64,000 nt of DNA from Myrica gale (GCA_963930655.1 OZ005606.1:18330001-18394000), one strand, 5' to 3'; positions 10,030 through 23,058 are shown, counted from the first letter of the stretch. A program made the numbers and translations. The notes: a model not told the origin generated them from the letters alone.

Positions 10030-10880
10030 CTAAGAGTCCGTTTGTTTGCTTGTGAGATAAATTTCATAATTTGTTTTACTTGTTTTCAAGTGTTTGAAAT
10101 GCACCTGAAAATGAGGTCAGAGTAAAAAGTTTTCAAGTCAACTGTAAAAACTTTATTATTTTTCAGAAAATAAACTAACCTCAAATTTTCCGTAAACCAA
10201 ATTTTTTTGGAACATTATAGTACGCCTCATATTATGGGCAAAAATCAGTAAGTCTCCCTCAAGTTTCAAAATATTTTATTCCGCCTCATAGAGCTGGCAA
10301 AAAACACGAGACCCAACGCCCTAACCTGGTTGGGTTGGCTTTATTCGAGGTCCAGTTTTATATATGCATTCTGACAATATTTGAGTCGGGTTCGGATTTG
10401 TTAAACACATTTCGGAAAACCAAACCCGAATATTGTAAGTCTATGCATTATTTCTCAAAATAATATAGTCTTGGGCTAAAAAACATTAGAGTATAGAACA
10501 TTTTTCACCTAAAAAAAAATTAGCCTAGAATGTTTTGGACCTATAATATAATGAAATAAAAAAGCCCAACAAAACCCGACCTGAACCCGATCTTCCCGGG
10601 ATAGCTCGAGTTCAATAGTCATTCCGGGTCAGGTTTCATTTTCCTTGCCACGATCGAGTCGGGTCAGGTTCTCGCTGATGGAAACCCGACTCGAAACCCA
10701 AAAAGCCCAACCTACTACCTCATATGTTTGAAAAACAATCAATTCTTGTATTCCGTTTGGTTTGACCTTTAAACCACATACAAAATGATCGAAATGCCCC
10801 TCCAAGATAATTATTAAAAATATTAAATTTTTAATAAAAAAATGTATACATAAATAAAAAGTAATATTTTTTAAATAGTA
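10030..10880. repeat. Local duplicate segment, copy 1
   Basis: Collinear with 11485-11830: TTTGTTTTACTTGTTTTCAA, CACCTGAAAATGAGGTCA, GTAAAAAGTTTT(C/T)AAGTCAA, CAAATTTTTTTG and GGCAAAAATCAGTAAG or its close relative. The end resembles the AT-rich MITE family seen at 8480 and 14400. Interrupted by the hAT-like element at 10289-10716. No gene seen. Confidence 0.65.
10289..10716. mobile_element. hAT-like MITE rich in GGGTCGGGTC-type motifs
   Basis: Starts TAGAGCTGGCAAAAA, a common start of plant hAT MITEs, and has internal CGGGTC/GACCCG motifs on both strands. The copy at 11485-11830 reads straight through this place (CTGCTCCATATGTTT), so it is an empty site. The target duplication is imperfect (CCGCCTCA against CTACCTCA), so the right limit is approximate. 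Confidence 0.65.
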
Positions 10881-11484
10881 ATTGAATTTGAAAGTTGCAT
10901 ATTATAGTTTTATATTCTTCTCTTTCCAGGTCATGTGGACACTTCTCCCTTAGTTAGCTAACGGCAATTGAACTGTTGTGACCAATTATATCGCAAAAGT
11001 GTACCTCAGTGATCAGTACCTTAGGGACTAAAATATTAAAATTTTGAGAAAAAAATTCATCCCACAGGGCAGTCTACGATTGATGTTGAGATGACATCTA
11101 AAATCCACATAAGCATCATTCCTTCTGTTGGCTAACGACAATAGGACGAAGATCGATTTTTCTAAAAAAGCTTACCTCAAGAGCTTGACAGTTGAAATCG
11201 ATACCTGTGAGATTGAAATATCAAAAGTGTAAACTACAAAGACCTGTACAATATTGAAGCCTTTTATATAATACGTAAATCTTTAAGCGTATCAAATATT
11301 TTAATATATTTTCTTGAAAATATATTAAATGAATAACCAAGCATTGAAAAGGAAAATTTTTTCTTGAAAACAATTCAATGAATTTTTTTTTACGTCAAAT
11401 AATAGTTTTACAAGAAAACAAAGGGACCCTAAACTTCATTCATCTAATCAATCGTGTTACAAATGTGCTTATAGAAGAGAGACT

Positions 11485-11830
11485 TTGGTGGTTTGTTTGC
11501 ATGTAGAATAAATTTTGTAATTTGTTTTACTTGTTTTCAAATATTTAAAAATCACCTGAAAATGAGGTCAATGTAAAAAGTTTTTAAGTCAACCATAAAA
11601 GCTATTATTTTTCAAAATACAAACCAAGCTCAAAATTTTCTTAAACCAAATTTTTTTGAGAGAACATTATAATACACCCCATATCTATGGACAAAAATCA
11701 GTAAGCCCTCCTCAAGTTTCAAAATATTTTATTCTGCTCCATATGTTTCAAAAAAAATTATTTCTCTCATTCCGTTTGATTGACAGTTAAACCACATACA
11801 AAATATATATGCTTTACAAAATAAAAATAA
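11485..11830. repeat. Local duplicate segment, copy 2
   Basis: Matches 10030-10290 plus the sequence beyond the hAT-like insertion there. The stretch 10880-11485 between the copies is AT-rich, with two loosely similar GTTAGCTAACGGCAAT / GTTGGCTAACGACAAT patches. The stretch 11830-12485 is AT-rich. I see no gene in either. Confidence 0.65.
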
Positions 11831-12802
11831 AAATAATTTTTTTCCTGAACATGTTTCAATGAAGCAAATTTTTAAGTAAAATAATAGTGATATTTGCAAA
11901 CTAAAAAGATTCTACGGATTTGTCCATGTACCTTCTCCTATTTTTGAATTGCCAAAATCTATAGGTTTTTTTTTTGGCATATTATATTGATGATTTGATT
12001 TTAAAATTTTTTGGGAATGTTTTAGAAATTGAGATGAAATAGAGTTTTATTGGATTTTGAGGGAAAGTAATGAAAAAGTTGAATTTTATTTAAGGAGGTA
12101 AAAAAAGTGACGAGAGAAGGCTGATTTGAGTGACTTGATTATGTTTATTATAATATAAATATATTATTTAATAAGAAGAAAAATATTATTTTGAATCTAT
12201 TTTATTATTATTTTCTTAACCAAAATTTTAATTTAATTATTGTTTCAAATTAAAATTCTAATTTACTAACATATCCTGAGGATAGTTAAATTGCACAATA
12301 CCCATGATAAAATATTTTTTTTTGGGTAAGCAACATGAGATAAATATTCAAATATGCAAAATAGAAAGAAAGAAAAAAAAGTAGCATTATACACCCAGTT
12401 AAAACTTATTCCTGACTTTGCATAAACTAGAATGAAAAAAAAATAAAAAAAATAAAATATATATATATATATATATCCATTTTTTTCTCTGGCCAAGTAA
12501 TGTTGTCCGTTTTCAGATTGTAAAATTTCTTTAAGTTGTCATATTCGGGATGGGGTCAATTACTAGTCTCCCGTACGTTAGAGAGTGACTACTAACAAGT
12601 TTTCTTGTAGATGTTAGGACGGGTTCATCAAGAAGAGCCGCCGCCGCCGCCGCGTTGAATCGTTATCGTGCTCAAACAGTCCTTAAAATTGGTCGGGCTT
12701 ACGTTTAACGTTAGTCTTTTTGAACTTCATCAAAAACTTCAATTTATATGTATGCCCTTTTCAATGGAAGGATTGCCATACACCTGTAGCTATGAAAAGC
12801 TC

Positions 12803-12961
12803 ATGGGGATCATCGGCACCATCCACGTCATGTCGATAGTTCTGTTGACCCTTTCACTCGCAATTACCCTACACACTACGTGCTGTGTTTTCCGAACTCG
12901 TAAAAAAAATAAATTGGTCACCACAAAGACTGAGTCACGTCGCAGATACATAAATAAATAA
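12803..12961 (+). CDS. Candidate 52-codon hydrophobic peptide frame (copy B)
   Basis: Begins MGIIGTIHVMSIVLLTLSLA, then CCVFRTRKK and a basic tail ending RRRYINK. Its first 18 codons align with the copy A frame at 8205; codons around CVFRTR also align. A TATA-like TTTATATGTATG lies ~55 bp upstream. In copy C the same stretch keeps IISAVHVISIF but then meets stops in that frame. Could be a relic short gene or simply conserved promoter-like DNA. Confidence 0.22.
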   Translation: MGIIGTIHVMSIVLLTLSLAITLHTTCCVFRTRKKNKLVTTKTESRRRYINK

Positions 12962-13249
12962 AATATCCAAAAATACTTCATAAATAAGCAATATTTACTT
13001 TTATTTTCATAAATTAAAATAGGAAACATAATTACACTTTATATCTAGAATAATTTTACAAATGAACTTGCCCATAATGTCTAAAAAAACGTGACAATAT
13101 TTATTTTGAAAAGAAAATTTTAACTTCAAAAATATTAGAGACAATATTTATTTTAAAAATGAACTTTCAATTTCAAATCCGTCCTTTCAAAATAAGTCTG
13201 AATTTTTGTAATTTTAAAATTCCTTAATATAGGAACTTTTTTCAAAAAT

Positions 13250-13581
13250 TTGGGGGGTGCGTGAACCAAAACCGAACAAGTTTTGGCCAATCCGGGCCCA
13301 AACCGGACCGGTTTTGGACAACTCGGACCGAGACCGGTATACTCCGGTCCGATTTCGGGTTACTCATATGAAAAACTAGAACTAGACCGGTGTATACCAT
13401 TCCAAACGGGTCCAAATGACATGGCTCAAACCGACCCAAACCAGCCCAAACTGGACCGGTGAAACCGAGGACCAGACCGGACCGATAGAATGACCGGTTT
13501 GGTATACACACTTCACAAAATGGCCGGTTTGGCCTGCCGGACAGGACCGAACCGGACCGGACCGACCAATGGACAACCCTA
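13250..13581. mobile_element. hAT-like MITE, ACCGG-rich
   Basis: Ends AATGGACAACCCTA (reverse complement TAGGGTTGTCCATT, a typical hAT end). Interior is dense in ACCGG/CCGGT motifs like the element at 9319-9540. The left end is not clear and I could not find the 8-bp target duplication. Absent from copy A. Long minus-strand frames here are translations of the repeat, not genes. Confidence 0.6.
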
Positions 13582-14399
13582 ATACACACCCAGTGGATGT
13601 CGATTCACAGAGGGGCCACAAAATTTTGAGAAGGTTCAGAAAGGGCTACAAAATTTGAGAATGATGATGAGATTTTTCTGTGGTGATAAGTCTTATCAAC
13701 CAAAAAAGTTAAAGTGTCGTGCACCATAAGCTTCACGAAGTAGGAGATTGGCAACTACGTTCTTGTAAGAATCGAGAATGTCAATTTTTTAAAGTCACTA
13801 TAATTTTGGAAGTTATTTTTTATAATTTCTGGTTCTAATTTTTTTAAAAAATAATAAAATAAAAATAGTATTTAACATAAGTATAACATATGAAATAATT
13901 TGATTGAATGGTTCGTTTATAATCTAGATTTGGATGAATATTGTTAATTTAATGATGAATAATTAAAAAATATCGAAATTTTCGGTTAACTTTTATTTAT
14001 TATTTTTTTAAATAAGACTCAAAATAAAAAATAACATATAGAATTTGCTTGAATGTTTATTTTAAAATCTATATTTTGGATGAATGTTTATATTTATTGT
14101 TAATTTATGATGAATAACTGAATAATCTTCCAAAAATTATGTCGAAAAAATATTTTTTGCTCATTAAGGCTCCAAATAAATTTGGTAAAAAAAACTCATA
14201 TGCTGAGATTCTGAAAATTTCAGTTCCGGTTCGATACCCACCCTTACTCGAACCGAACCGAACCTCACACATTAAAATCACCCCTCAAGCTAAATTCCCT
14301 CCGAGGTTAACTTAAGTATTGGATGGTTACCCCACGAGAAAGCTCCCTCTCATCTTGGTCACAGCCCGTTACTCTCCTGGTGGAATGGACCGAAAATCC
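13582..14399. other. AT-rich filler inside copy B
   Basis: Contains a short near-repeat (GGGCCACAAAATTTTGAGAA / GGGCTACAAAATTTGAGAA near 13616-13660) and an ACCGAACCGAACC patch near 14255. No gene or clear element. Confidence 0.4.
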
Positions 14400-14790
14400 A
14401 GGTACACAAGACTCCGTAACTTTTAATTTGTCTTATTACACCCCATAAGTTTTAAAAAGAATCAATACTTAGTCCTCTATTCGATTTGACACGAAAAGTG
14501 ATGTGTATTGAACAAAATATTTTTAAATATTGATTAATTAATATTTAAAAATTGGTGAAAATTAATTAATTAAAAATTATATCTTTTTATTATATATCTT
14601 TTAAAATATATATTTTTAGTAATTTGTTATACGGGCATTTTAGTAATTTGTTATGTTTTCTCTTGGTTTAATAGCCAAATCGAATAGAGAGTGAAAATTA
14701 ATATTTCTTTAAAATTACTACAAATTAGAAATTTATGAGGTTCAATTTGATTTTTATCTATAAATATGGAACGTACTATGATGCTACTCC
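14400..14790. mobile_element. AT-rich MITE, partner of 8480-9000
   Basis: Shares CTTTTAATTTGTCTTATTAC and CCATAAGTTTTAAAAAGAAT with 8480-8600, and has the matching inverted right side (AATTTGATTTTTATCTATAAAT). It lies at the same place in the block, so the insertion predates the A/B duplication. Confidence 0.5.
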
Positions 14791-15016
14791 ATCGAAACAT
14801 TGTGAATTTTTTTGGATCTTACCAGGGTCGATTGCATCTTAGTGTCCATACATTCGTTATGATAAATAATATGTAACATAGTGTTTGAGTAGTAATACAG
14901 ATAAATCACGCTAGCTAGTATTTAATGAATTAAAGATGGAGAATTATGATTTTTTTATTTCTTGTAAATCCATAACTATTTTAGAGAATAATAATGGATA
15001 TGATAAAAAAAATATG

Positions 15017-16109
15017 GGGTAAAGTCATAGTTAGCCCCCTAACTATGATCAAATTTCAAATCGAGACCCTTAATTTTGAAACCCACAATTTAAGACCCAT
15101 AAGTTTTAAAATATGTCAATGTTAGCCCCCCGTCTAAATCCTCCGTCAAGTTGGACGGTTTTTCACCCATGTGCGTTACATGTGCATAATCTGTTGTTGA
15201 AATGTCCAAAATGCCCTTATAAGTTATTCACACAGACGACATTGCGCTTGTTGTGTTCGCGCCTCATCCTACCCAACTGAAGTAAAAAAAATCCAAATCC
15301 AAATGCATTGAGAATCATTCTCACGTGTTGACTGCTCTGTGTACTTGGAGTACATTGCGATGGAGGTTCAAAAAGATGAGGGACAACATGTTGTCGGCCA
15401 ACAAAAAGAAGAGGGACCACAATTGTAAACTACACGTGCTAACAAACGTTCAAATTTCACTCAATGTTGTCGGCCACAAGATTACAAACCCAAATATAAT
15501 ATATCATATACACATATTCTCAATGATTTTGGGACCACACAAGATGCATATAAAATACCAACCCAACAGGGCATTCCACAACATCAAAAAATCTCAAAAT
15601 TCTAGAACACCCGAACGAAATACCAACCCACAATAAGTTTCCAAAATGGCTTACCTGCTCCTTCTTTTGTTTCGGTCACGCAGGGAACGCAGGGCATGCA
15701 GAAGAAGAAATCTTCTTCTCCTCCTTCTGTTTCGGCCACGCAGCAGGGGATTTACAACAACTACGGCACGCGGTAACTGTAATGGAGATTTACAGCATCT
15801 AGGGCACGGGAGAGCTTCTACGGTTTGGGAATTTTTATTTTTTACTTCAGTTGGGTAGGATGAGGCGCGAACACAACAAGCGCAATGTCGTCTGTGTGAA
15901 TAACTTATAAGGGCATTATGGACATTTCAACAGCAGATATGCACGTGTAACGCACGTGGGTGAAAAACCGTCCAATTTGACAGAGGATTTAGACGGGGGG
16001 CTAACATGGACATATTTTAAAACTTATGGGTCTTAAATTGTGGGTTTCAAAATTAAGGGTCTCGATTTGAAATTTGGTCATAGTTAGGGTGCTAACTATG
16101 ACTTTACCC
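15017..16109. mobile_element. Mutator-like non-autonomous element with ~270-bp TIRs
   Basis: Ends GGGTAAAGTCATAGTTAGC and its reverse complement. Inverted repeats run inward to CCAACTGAAGTAAAAAA / TTTTTTACTTCAGTTGGG (about 15017-15289 and 15838-16109). Interior of ~550 bp has no transposase; a 70-codon R/L-rich frame there shows no recognisable domain. The very long TIRs suggest a MULE. Copy A is empty here. The flanks are A/T only, so the target duplication cannot be set. Confidence 0.75.
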
Positions 16110-16719
16110 TTATATATTTTTTAAGGCATGAACGACTTTAAACAAATAAGTGAATATTATTTAAATTATACATGTACTTTATAGGATCTAATCGAGAATG
16201 TGCACTGTCAGTTGAAAGGCTGTGCTGTCGCACATAACTCATATTTCTTAAAGCAAAGAGATTTGTAGTGGTTTTATTTGTAGTGGTTTTATTTATTGGA
16301 TGCACTATCTCGTTGAAAGGTTCTATACATCTGCCCTTTTCTCAAGGCATTTATTTAGACTAAGACTCCGTTTTTTCCTCTTTTCGGATGGTAAATATTT
16401 CTCAGAACATGGAGTGTGAATCAAACCCATGTTTGAATTGAAATTGAGATACTGCTGCAAGTTCTTCCCCTCTTAATCAGATAGATTCATATCTGAAAGA
16501 GATTTACAATAAGTTCTTTCCGTTTTCCAGTTCGATCCGATCCATTTGTTCGTAGAGCTATTTACTCGATTGCAGACTAGATCATCTGTGTATTTTATAA
16601 TATTAGAAGTATTTTTATATTTTGTGGAAGTTGGACTCAAACCAAAACCGACTAGTGAGATATATTTTTAAAAGCATTGTAGGTGTGTATTATTGCTAAT
16701 GGAATTTGTTGTAAATCTT

Positions 16720-17390
16720 AAATTCTCAAGACTTGTTAGTTGCTTTGGTGGTCGACTTTATACTAATTAATTTCTTTAAGCTAAAATTCAATTATCCCTA
16801 AATTAATGCTTGAGTTTAATATGACATTTTTGTTCACCGCTTATATGAACAGAGACGAGATGTACTGCTGGGGCTAATTATATATTTAAATCATTTTTAA
16901 GGGGTCAAAATGAAAAAAACAGTCATTGAAAAGCCTAAAACATCAGGTGATTTTTTGCATTATCTTTTAATTTCTTTCCTATATATTTTTTCTGAAAGTG
17001 TTTTCTCATGAACCCATGATGTACGTAGGACTATGTCAATGTAGGTTATGGGCAAACATTTGCCTTGATAATATAATTTGGGTAATAACCTTTCAAGTAT
17101 GGGATCTTTAACTGTTTGCATTTTAATCTATTATTTTTGTCACGTTATATTTATTAATCATTGATTTTAAATACTTTATATTAATGTTAAAATTTTTGAT
17201 TAATTTAAACGGAAAATGACTTTTTAACGAGCGAAATGAAAATTTGATCTCCATGAATTTTTTGACAATGATTATTTAAATTAGTAGTTTTGAAAATCAA
17301 AAAATAAATTTAAGTCTAAATTAATATAAAATACTTACAGTAAAAGTTTCCATGGTACGAGATTAGTAATTTCACGCCCAAAAAATAAGT
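16720..17390. other. AT-rich intergenic DNA
   Basis: No gene, repeat unit or element that I can define. Confidence 0.4.
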
Positions 17391-18660
17391 ATAAAGGAAG
17401 AAAAGAAATAAAAGAAATTTATCTCATTTATTCAAAACAAAACATCATCAAAACCTTAATGCTTTCAAAACATAAAGTTGCACAATTTCCAAAACAATAC
17501 TACTCCCGCCCGTATGCCATCTAAGTCTAATGATGCTTGGCACGTTCTTCAGAAAGTGAGGAAAATAATAACGAAATGAGTTTGACAACTCAGTAAGCAG
17601 AGAATAAAAATATATATTCTTTTCTCTAAGCTGAAATAAAGAAAATAGAATAGCTTTATCAGAAAATCCCCTTGGCATCAACAATAAGCCACATTGACCC
17701 TTGTAGCAGGGTTGTGCAACGACTTAACCGGCGGCCAAACCAAATTACGCCAACAGTAAGTGGAGTTTGCCCTACTAAGACTTAGTCACGTACGCTAAGT
17801 GTGCACTAGAGAGAAACCCACACAGAAACCAATCCAAAGAATAGGTGCACTCAGTAATCAGTAAATTGGTACTAACAACAGCAGTAATCAGTAATTAGTA
17901 AACAGTAACAGAACATCGCCTGGGGGTTTGAAAACAGTATAATATATAATATCAGAAATCATAATCAGAATGAGAAATTATATTCAGCAGAGTTCAAAAT
18001 ATTTAAGAAATAATACAGAATAGTAATATAAAAAGATCTCGATAACTCTTTTAAATTTCACTTTGGTTTTCAGAATAATATAAGCTTTCAATAAAACATT
18101 ATTTTCACAAAAAAATTTATGAAAACATCTTTCACATACTCAACAATTCTATTTTTCATTGTTCGTCATTTTTCGAAGAACATAATATAATAGCTCTGCT
18201 TACCTGACTTACATCGATAATCGAACCGTCCTAAAATCCACGTCTCACAACTATCCAAAAGAACCAAATATAATTGCAAAAACCCAACACTGACCGAATT
18301 GATAGAGAGAGATATATCAAAAATGGTAAAGAGTCAAGTTTGAGAGGTGTGAATAATCTCTAAGCAGAACGTCCCCTTTTATGGCCGAGAATCAATGAAT
18401 AACGTCCCAAAACCGATGCCTTTTCGAAATCCTTCATTAACCACTATAACTCGCATGATTTACTGAGATGCTTTGAGATCTACATAATGGAGTTGAAAGG
18501 CCACGAAAATCAGTCGGAAATGTGCTAAAACGGACGAGAAATCGAAGAGAGAGAGAGAGGAAATTGATGAGAGAGAAACTGAAGGGTCGAAACAACAGCT
18601 AGGGTAGAGCATTCGAGATTTTAAATTTTGGAAAAGAAGATGATAAAAAACGCAACATTT
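17390..18660 (-). other. Possible long solo LTR or other retroelement noncoding region
   Basis: On the minus strand this reads like a transcription unit start: a TATA-like ATAAAAGGGG (near 18380), a CT-rich stretch upstream, a GTAAGTCAGGTAAG patch, then about 1 kb without coding sequence. It contains GGCGTAATTTGGTTTGGCC and AGACTTAGATGGCATACGGG on the minus strand, in a style I associate with plant LTR regions. No clear TG/CA ends or target duplication found. Low confidence; could be an orphan host exon/UTR. Confidence 0.25.
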
Positions 18661-19796
18661 CATTTAAAAATCCAAATCGAGAAAAACGAGTTTAAATAAA
18701 ATAAAACTTCACTATATAAAATAAACAAGCAAAGGTGACTCAGTGATTCAGCTAGGGCTATGGTGAATATGTTACCACCCACCGCCACCGCCACCGCCTC
18801 GATCGGTGGTGAATATGTTACCACCTGCACCGCCACTGGTGGTAACATATAACCGGTCCCAGCGGTAACGGTAACACCTGTGGCGGTGCCGGTGAACTGC
18901 TACCACTGTTGGGCCCCGATTCTTGGGCCATTTGGACTAATTTTTTGAGCGTTTTTGGGCCATTTCAACCTTCTTTTTTGGGCCCGTTGTCGGTGCGTTT
19001 AGGACCCATTTTTTGGGCGTTTTAGGCCATTTAGATCCATTTTTTGGGCGATTTGGACCCCTTTTTTGTGCCATTTGTACCCCTATTGTGGCGTTTTTCA
19101 TAGTTCCCAATATAATGATCCATAATCTAAACAAAGATGTAAAACAATTAATGAAATAAAAAAAACAATATAATGAAAATTGTATCTAAACATGTAGACC
19201 ATATTATTGATCCCCATGACAATAATTAAGTTTAATCATGGAGATTCTTATCATATGGCCTTTTTTTTTATATGCCCCATTTTTTTGAGAATGACCAAAT
19301 CCAATATTTGATCATTCTCAATTAAAACACTAAAACGTTATTTTAATTTTCACTTACAAGTTACAAAACTACAACAAATTTAACAAATTTTCAAATACAA
19401 GTTAGAAAACTTACAAGTTAACCAAACTACAACAATACATAATACAAGACAACACTATAAAATTACTAAAATTACTAAAATACAACATGATACATACATG
19501 ATACATCAAATAAACATTGTTCAAATAAAATAGCATAAGAAGGAGTAAAAGGTGGGGCAAATGCAACATGCGTCCTACTCCATCTCGATCTCCGTCGTCA
19601 AAGTCGATATCTCTACATAATTCAGAAATAAAAGCATCAAATTATAACGATTACATTATATTTACTATCAAATTTCAAAATTTAACCAAAGAATAATTTT
19701 ACCGGAATTGAGTCGATAAGTCTCTTCATCTTCAGTTATGTTATCAGATACATCAAGTTTAGACTCAACCACTCCCACAATAGGGTCACATCTCAA

Positions 19797-21934
19797 TCAA
19801 TTCTGAACACATATTAGTCCTTCAGCAGTCTTTGGAGCCAACGAACTCCTGAAAGGATCCAAGATCCGTCCTCTAGTACTAAACACCGACTTAGAGGGCA
19901 CAGTGGTGATGGAGATAGCCAATACATCACGGGCTATCAGAGAAAGAACTGGAAACTTCGTAGAGTTCACCTTCCACCAATTTAGAATATCAAATTCTTG
20001 ACTCTTCTCGATCACTCCCTCGGATAAATACCTTTCAATCTTAGATTTGGACTCCAATGCCCGCTGTGAAATTCTCCATTCAGCAAAATAATCATCGTCA
20101 TCCTCATCATCAACATCAACCATAGAGACAGTGCTATCGACAACAGCACAAGGAGGAGCGGTAGTACTAGTACCACTACTAGTAGATAAGACACTACAAT
20201 ACTCGGAAAACATCTCAAATACCCCTTCTACCTTTTTTGTCATCTTCATCCCCTTTGCCTCCCCTAATTAGTTCTTGAACCAATACTCCAATGCTCCCAA
20301 TTTGTATCGAGGATCAATTAATGTTGCAATGAATAAAAATCCATTAACCTTCAGTAAATCACCTCAATACTTATCATATTTCGACTGTATTTTCAATGTC
20401 ATATTCACAAGATTGTCTAGTAATCTTAGTCAATTCTTCAAAGAATGCATTAGATGTGGACAAGTTCGATCTTGATACCCGCAAAGTGACTTTATAGAAT
20501 AACTTCAAAAATTTTATGACACCACGAATGGCCTCCCAATCCTCAAATGTAGGTGGACCCAAACCTTGTCTCCCATGCCCATCCTCTTGCAAATAAATAA
20601 CAAAATGCTTATCCAAAATCATCATTTGGTCAAATGCTATATGGTATTTATCAGCTACATTCAACATAAAATACGTGGAGTTCCAACGGGTTGCAACATC
20701 AAGACTCAAAAATTGTCCATATTCAATGTTTTTTTTCTTCAACAGCTTTCTTGAAAGTTTCTAACATTTGAGGTGAAGACTGTACATACTTAATCATATT
20801 GCGAACTTTAGCTATCGAATCATGCACATCTTTCAACCTGTCAGATACAATCAAATTAAGAACATGTGCACAACACCTATAATGTAAATACTCATGTCCA
20901 CACACAACCTTCAAAATTGAACCACCAATATTTTCCATCAATTGTGTTCTTCTGAATTGGTCAATTGTCGCATCGTTAGAAGATGCATTATCAACTGTTA
21001 TCATTAGCACCCTATCAATATGCAAGTCAAGCACACAATCTTCTAATTCCTTTACAATACTTGATGCTTTATGGTCTTGGATCCTCTTAAATGACAAGAT
21101 CCTCTTATGCAATGTCCAATTACAATCAATAAAGTGTCCGGTCACACACATATAGTTATAATTTTGGATTGATGTCCAAGTATCTGTGGTGAGGCACACT
21201 CTATACTTATTCACCCGAAACCCCTCCTTCAACTTCATATTCTCCCTTAAAAACAATGACATGCAATCTCTCATCAACGTATACCTCGAAGGCATCTTAA
21301 ACCTAGGTTCTAAGTAATGCATCAATGCCCTAAACCCAACCTTCTGAGCCGTGAGAAATGACAATTCATCTATAATTACAATTCTTGCTATCAACTCCCT
21401 AATAGTCTTCTCATCAAACTTACGAGTGACCCCCACTACCCCAACATCACCACGGCTTGCCCTCGTTGCATCATGATTCAACAACATCTGACCAACATCC
21501 ACATGACCCGCTAAAGTTCTCTTGTAATAAACACAAGACTCTAAATGTTGCTTCAACCCCGATGTCCCATTCTTCTTGTGATGTGCAGGAAAATCTTTCT
21601 TACAATAGTGACATGTGGCTCTAACATTCATAGCATCATTTTCATCAACCACCTTAGTGTATTGCTGCCAAACCAGAGACTCACTTGAGTTCTTCCTCTT
21701 TTTAAGTGGAGGAAGTACCAGAGACTCACGTGAGTTCTTCCTCTTTTTAAGTGGAAGAAGTGGTGGTAACCCACGTGGATCAGACCCAGTTGTTTCCATA
21801 CTCTCCGTAGGAGTGGCTGAACAAGATTGAGAAGGTGCAGTAGCCACATTACTACATATCACGATAGAAGTGTGACTAGTTTCACTTCTTAATCGAGTCT
21901 CACTCATAGGAGTACATGATTGTGTCAAATCCAT
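19797..21934 (-). pseudogene. hAT transposase (BED zinc finger, RNase H-like core, hATC domain)
   Basis: Start taken at MDLTQSCTPM, directly after an intron-like acceptor (TTTTCAG before ATG) that suggests a 5' noncoding exon. The BED finger has CHYCKK then the HLESC part. The catalytic core shows LTTDTWTS and MITVDNASSND, with a TRWNSTYFML region after it. The C-terminal hAT dimerisation domain includes LNWWK, FPVLSLIARDVL and STRGRI(L)DPFRSSL. The frame shifts at an A-run near 20735 and is interrupted again between 20250 and 20380 (stops beside DPRYKLGALEYWF). So three pieces survive: 20723-21934, 20374-20742 and 19797-20249. Not able to make an intact transposase as it stands. Confidence 0.9.
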
Positions 21935-21989
21935 CTGAAAATAAAGAATACAAAAATACGGATTTTTAAAAACAAAACATAACATCATT

Positions 21990-23022
21990 CATAAAAAAAG
22001 AAAACATAACATCAAGTACTAATTTCTATTCAAACAATCCAAACAAATATAGTCTCCAACAGAGTCACAAACCACAAGCTTAAATCTCATCCTCCAACAG
22101 ATTCAGAAATCACACCACAAGTATCCAATCTCATCCTCCAACTGACAACAGATTCACAAACCTTAAAGCAATTTAAGTAACTAAATTTAATATAGGGATG
22201 AGATAGAAAGACATACCTGATTTGCAATCAAATAAACCAATTTAATTAAATAGAGAGAGAGAGAGATGCCATTGCCAAATAGATCCAACCCACTGAAAGC
22301 TACGATTAAGAGAGAAAATGTTTAATTTATCATGCTAAGAGCAACTTAAATAGTACCAGAATTAGCTATTGATGTTCAATCAAATAAACCAATTTAAGTA
22401 CGATAGATTGACCTCTATTGACATATCATGATAAGAGCAACTTAAATAGTACCAGAATTAGCTATGACTCCGGACTGGAATTAGATTAGATGATGATAAG
22501 CCACTGATGAAAACCAAAGTTAACGGAAGAGCAGCAGTTTATTAGTCCAAAGAAAGATTCAGAAACGTTAAAGTAACAAAGCACAAGCACGTACAATCAA
22601 TGCCTAACTCTAGTTTTGAGCACAAAACAACACTTCCAAATAATTTTAACACAAGGAGAAGTAGCAATCAACACAAAATTAGCAATCTAGTTGACAAACC
22701 GCTAATAGTAAATATAAATATATCTTAAATACCATGATTTTAAAGGCATTATCTAACAGTTGGTCAGCCCTGTGACCAGCAGTAATATCTGCACTTAGTG
22801 GATTCGAGGGAACATAAATCTACTAGTGTTACCACTACCGTCAATGAGGACATTCAAGATCGAGATCAAGAACAAGATCAGCCTCAAAGAGAGAACCCCA
22901 TCAGAGAGGAACACGAGAAGTAGCAATCAGCAACCAGTGATTAACTTCACAATTATAACCCTAGAGCAAATCGGTGTGAAAAAAGAGGCAGAGAGGGACT
23001 TACCGTGAGGGAGACAGAGTCG

Positions 23023-23058
<36 letters not shown>

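Larger units (their letters stand above)
12485..16720. repeat. Intergenic repeat block, copy B
   Basis: Collinear with copy A but longer, because it received a GGTCC/ACCGG-rich hAT-like element (13250-13581) and a long-TIR element (15017-16109) that copy A lacks. Conserved anchors include ATGTTAGGACGGGTTCATCA with a CCG run (about 12611-12655), GTCGATAGTTCTGTTGACCC, GATGGAGAATTATGATTT and CTGTCAGTTGAAAGGCTGTG. The many substitutions between copies suggest an old duplication. No host gene recognised. Confidence 0.75.

Noticed and set aside
13242-13621. Minus-strand frames of 79 and 115 codons
   Set aside because: They translate the ACCGG/CCGGT repeats of a hAT-like MITE; the protein is a simple repeat of G/P/V/R and has no homology I recognise.
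15646-15858. Plus-strand R/L-rich frame inside the long-TIR element
   Set aside because: Repeated CTTCTCCTCCTTCTGTTTCGG-like DNA gives low-complexity protein; no transposase motif.
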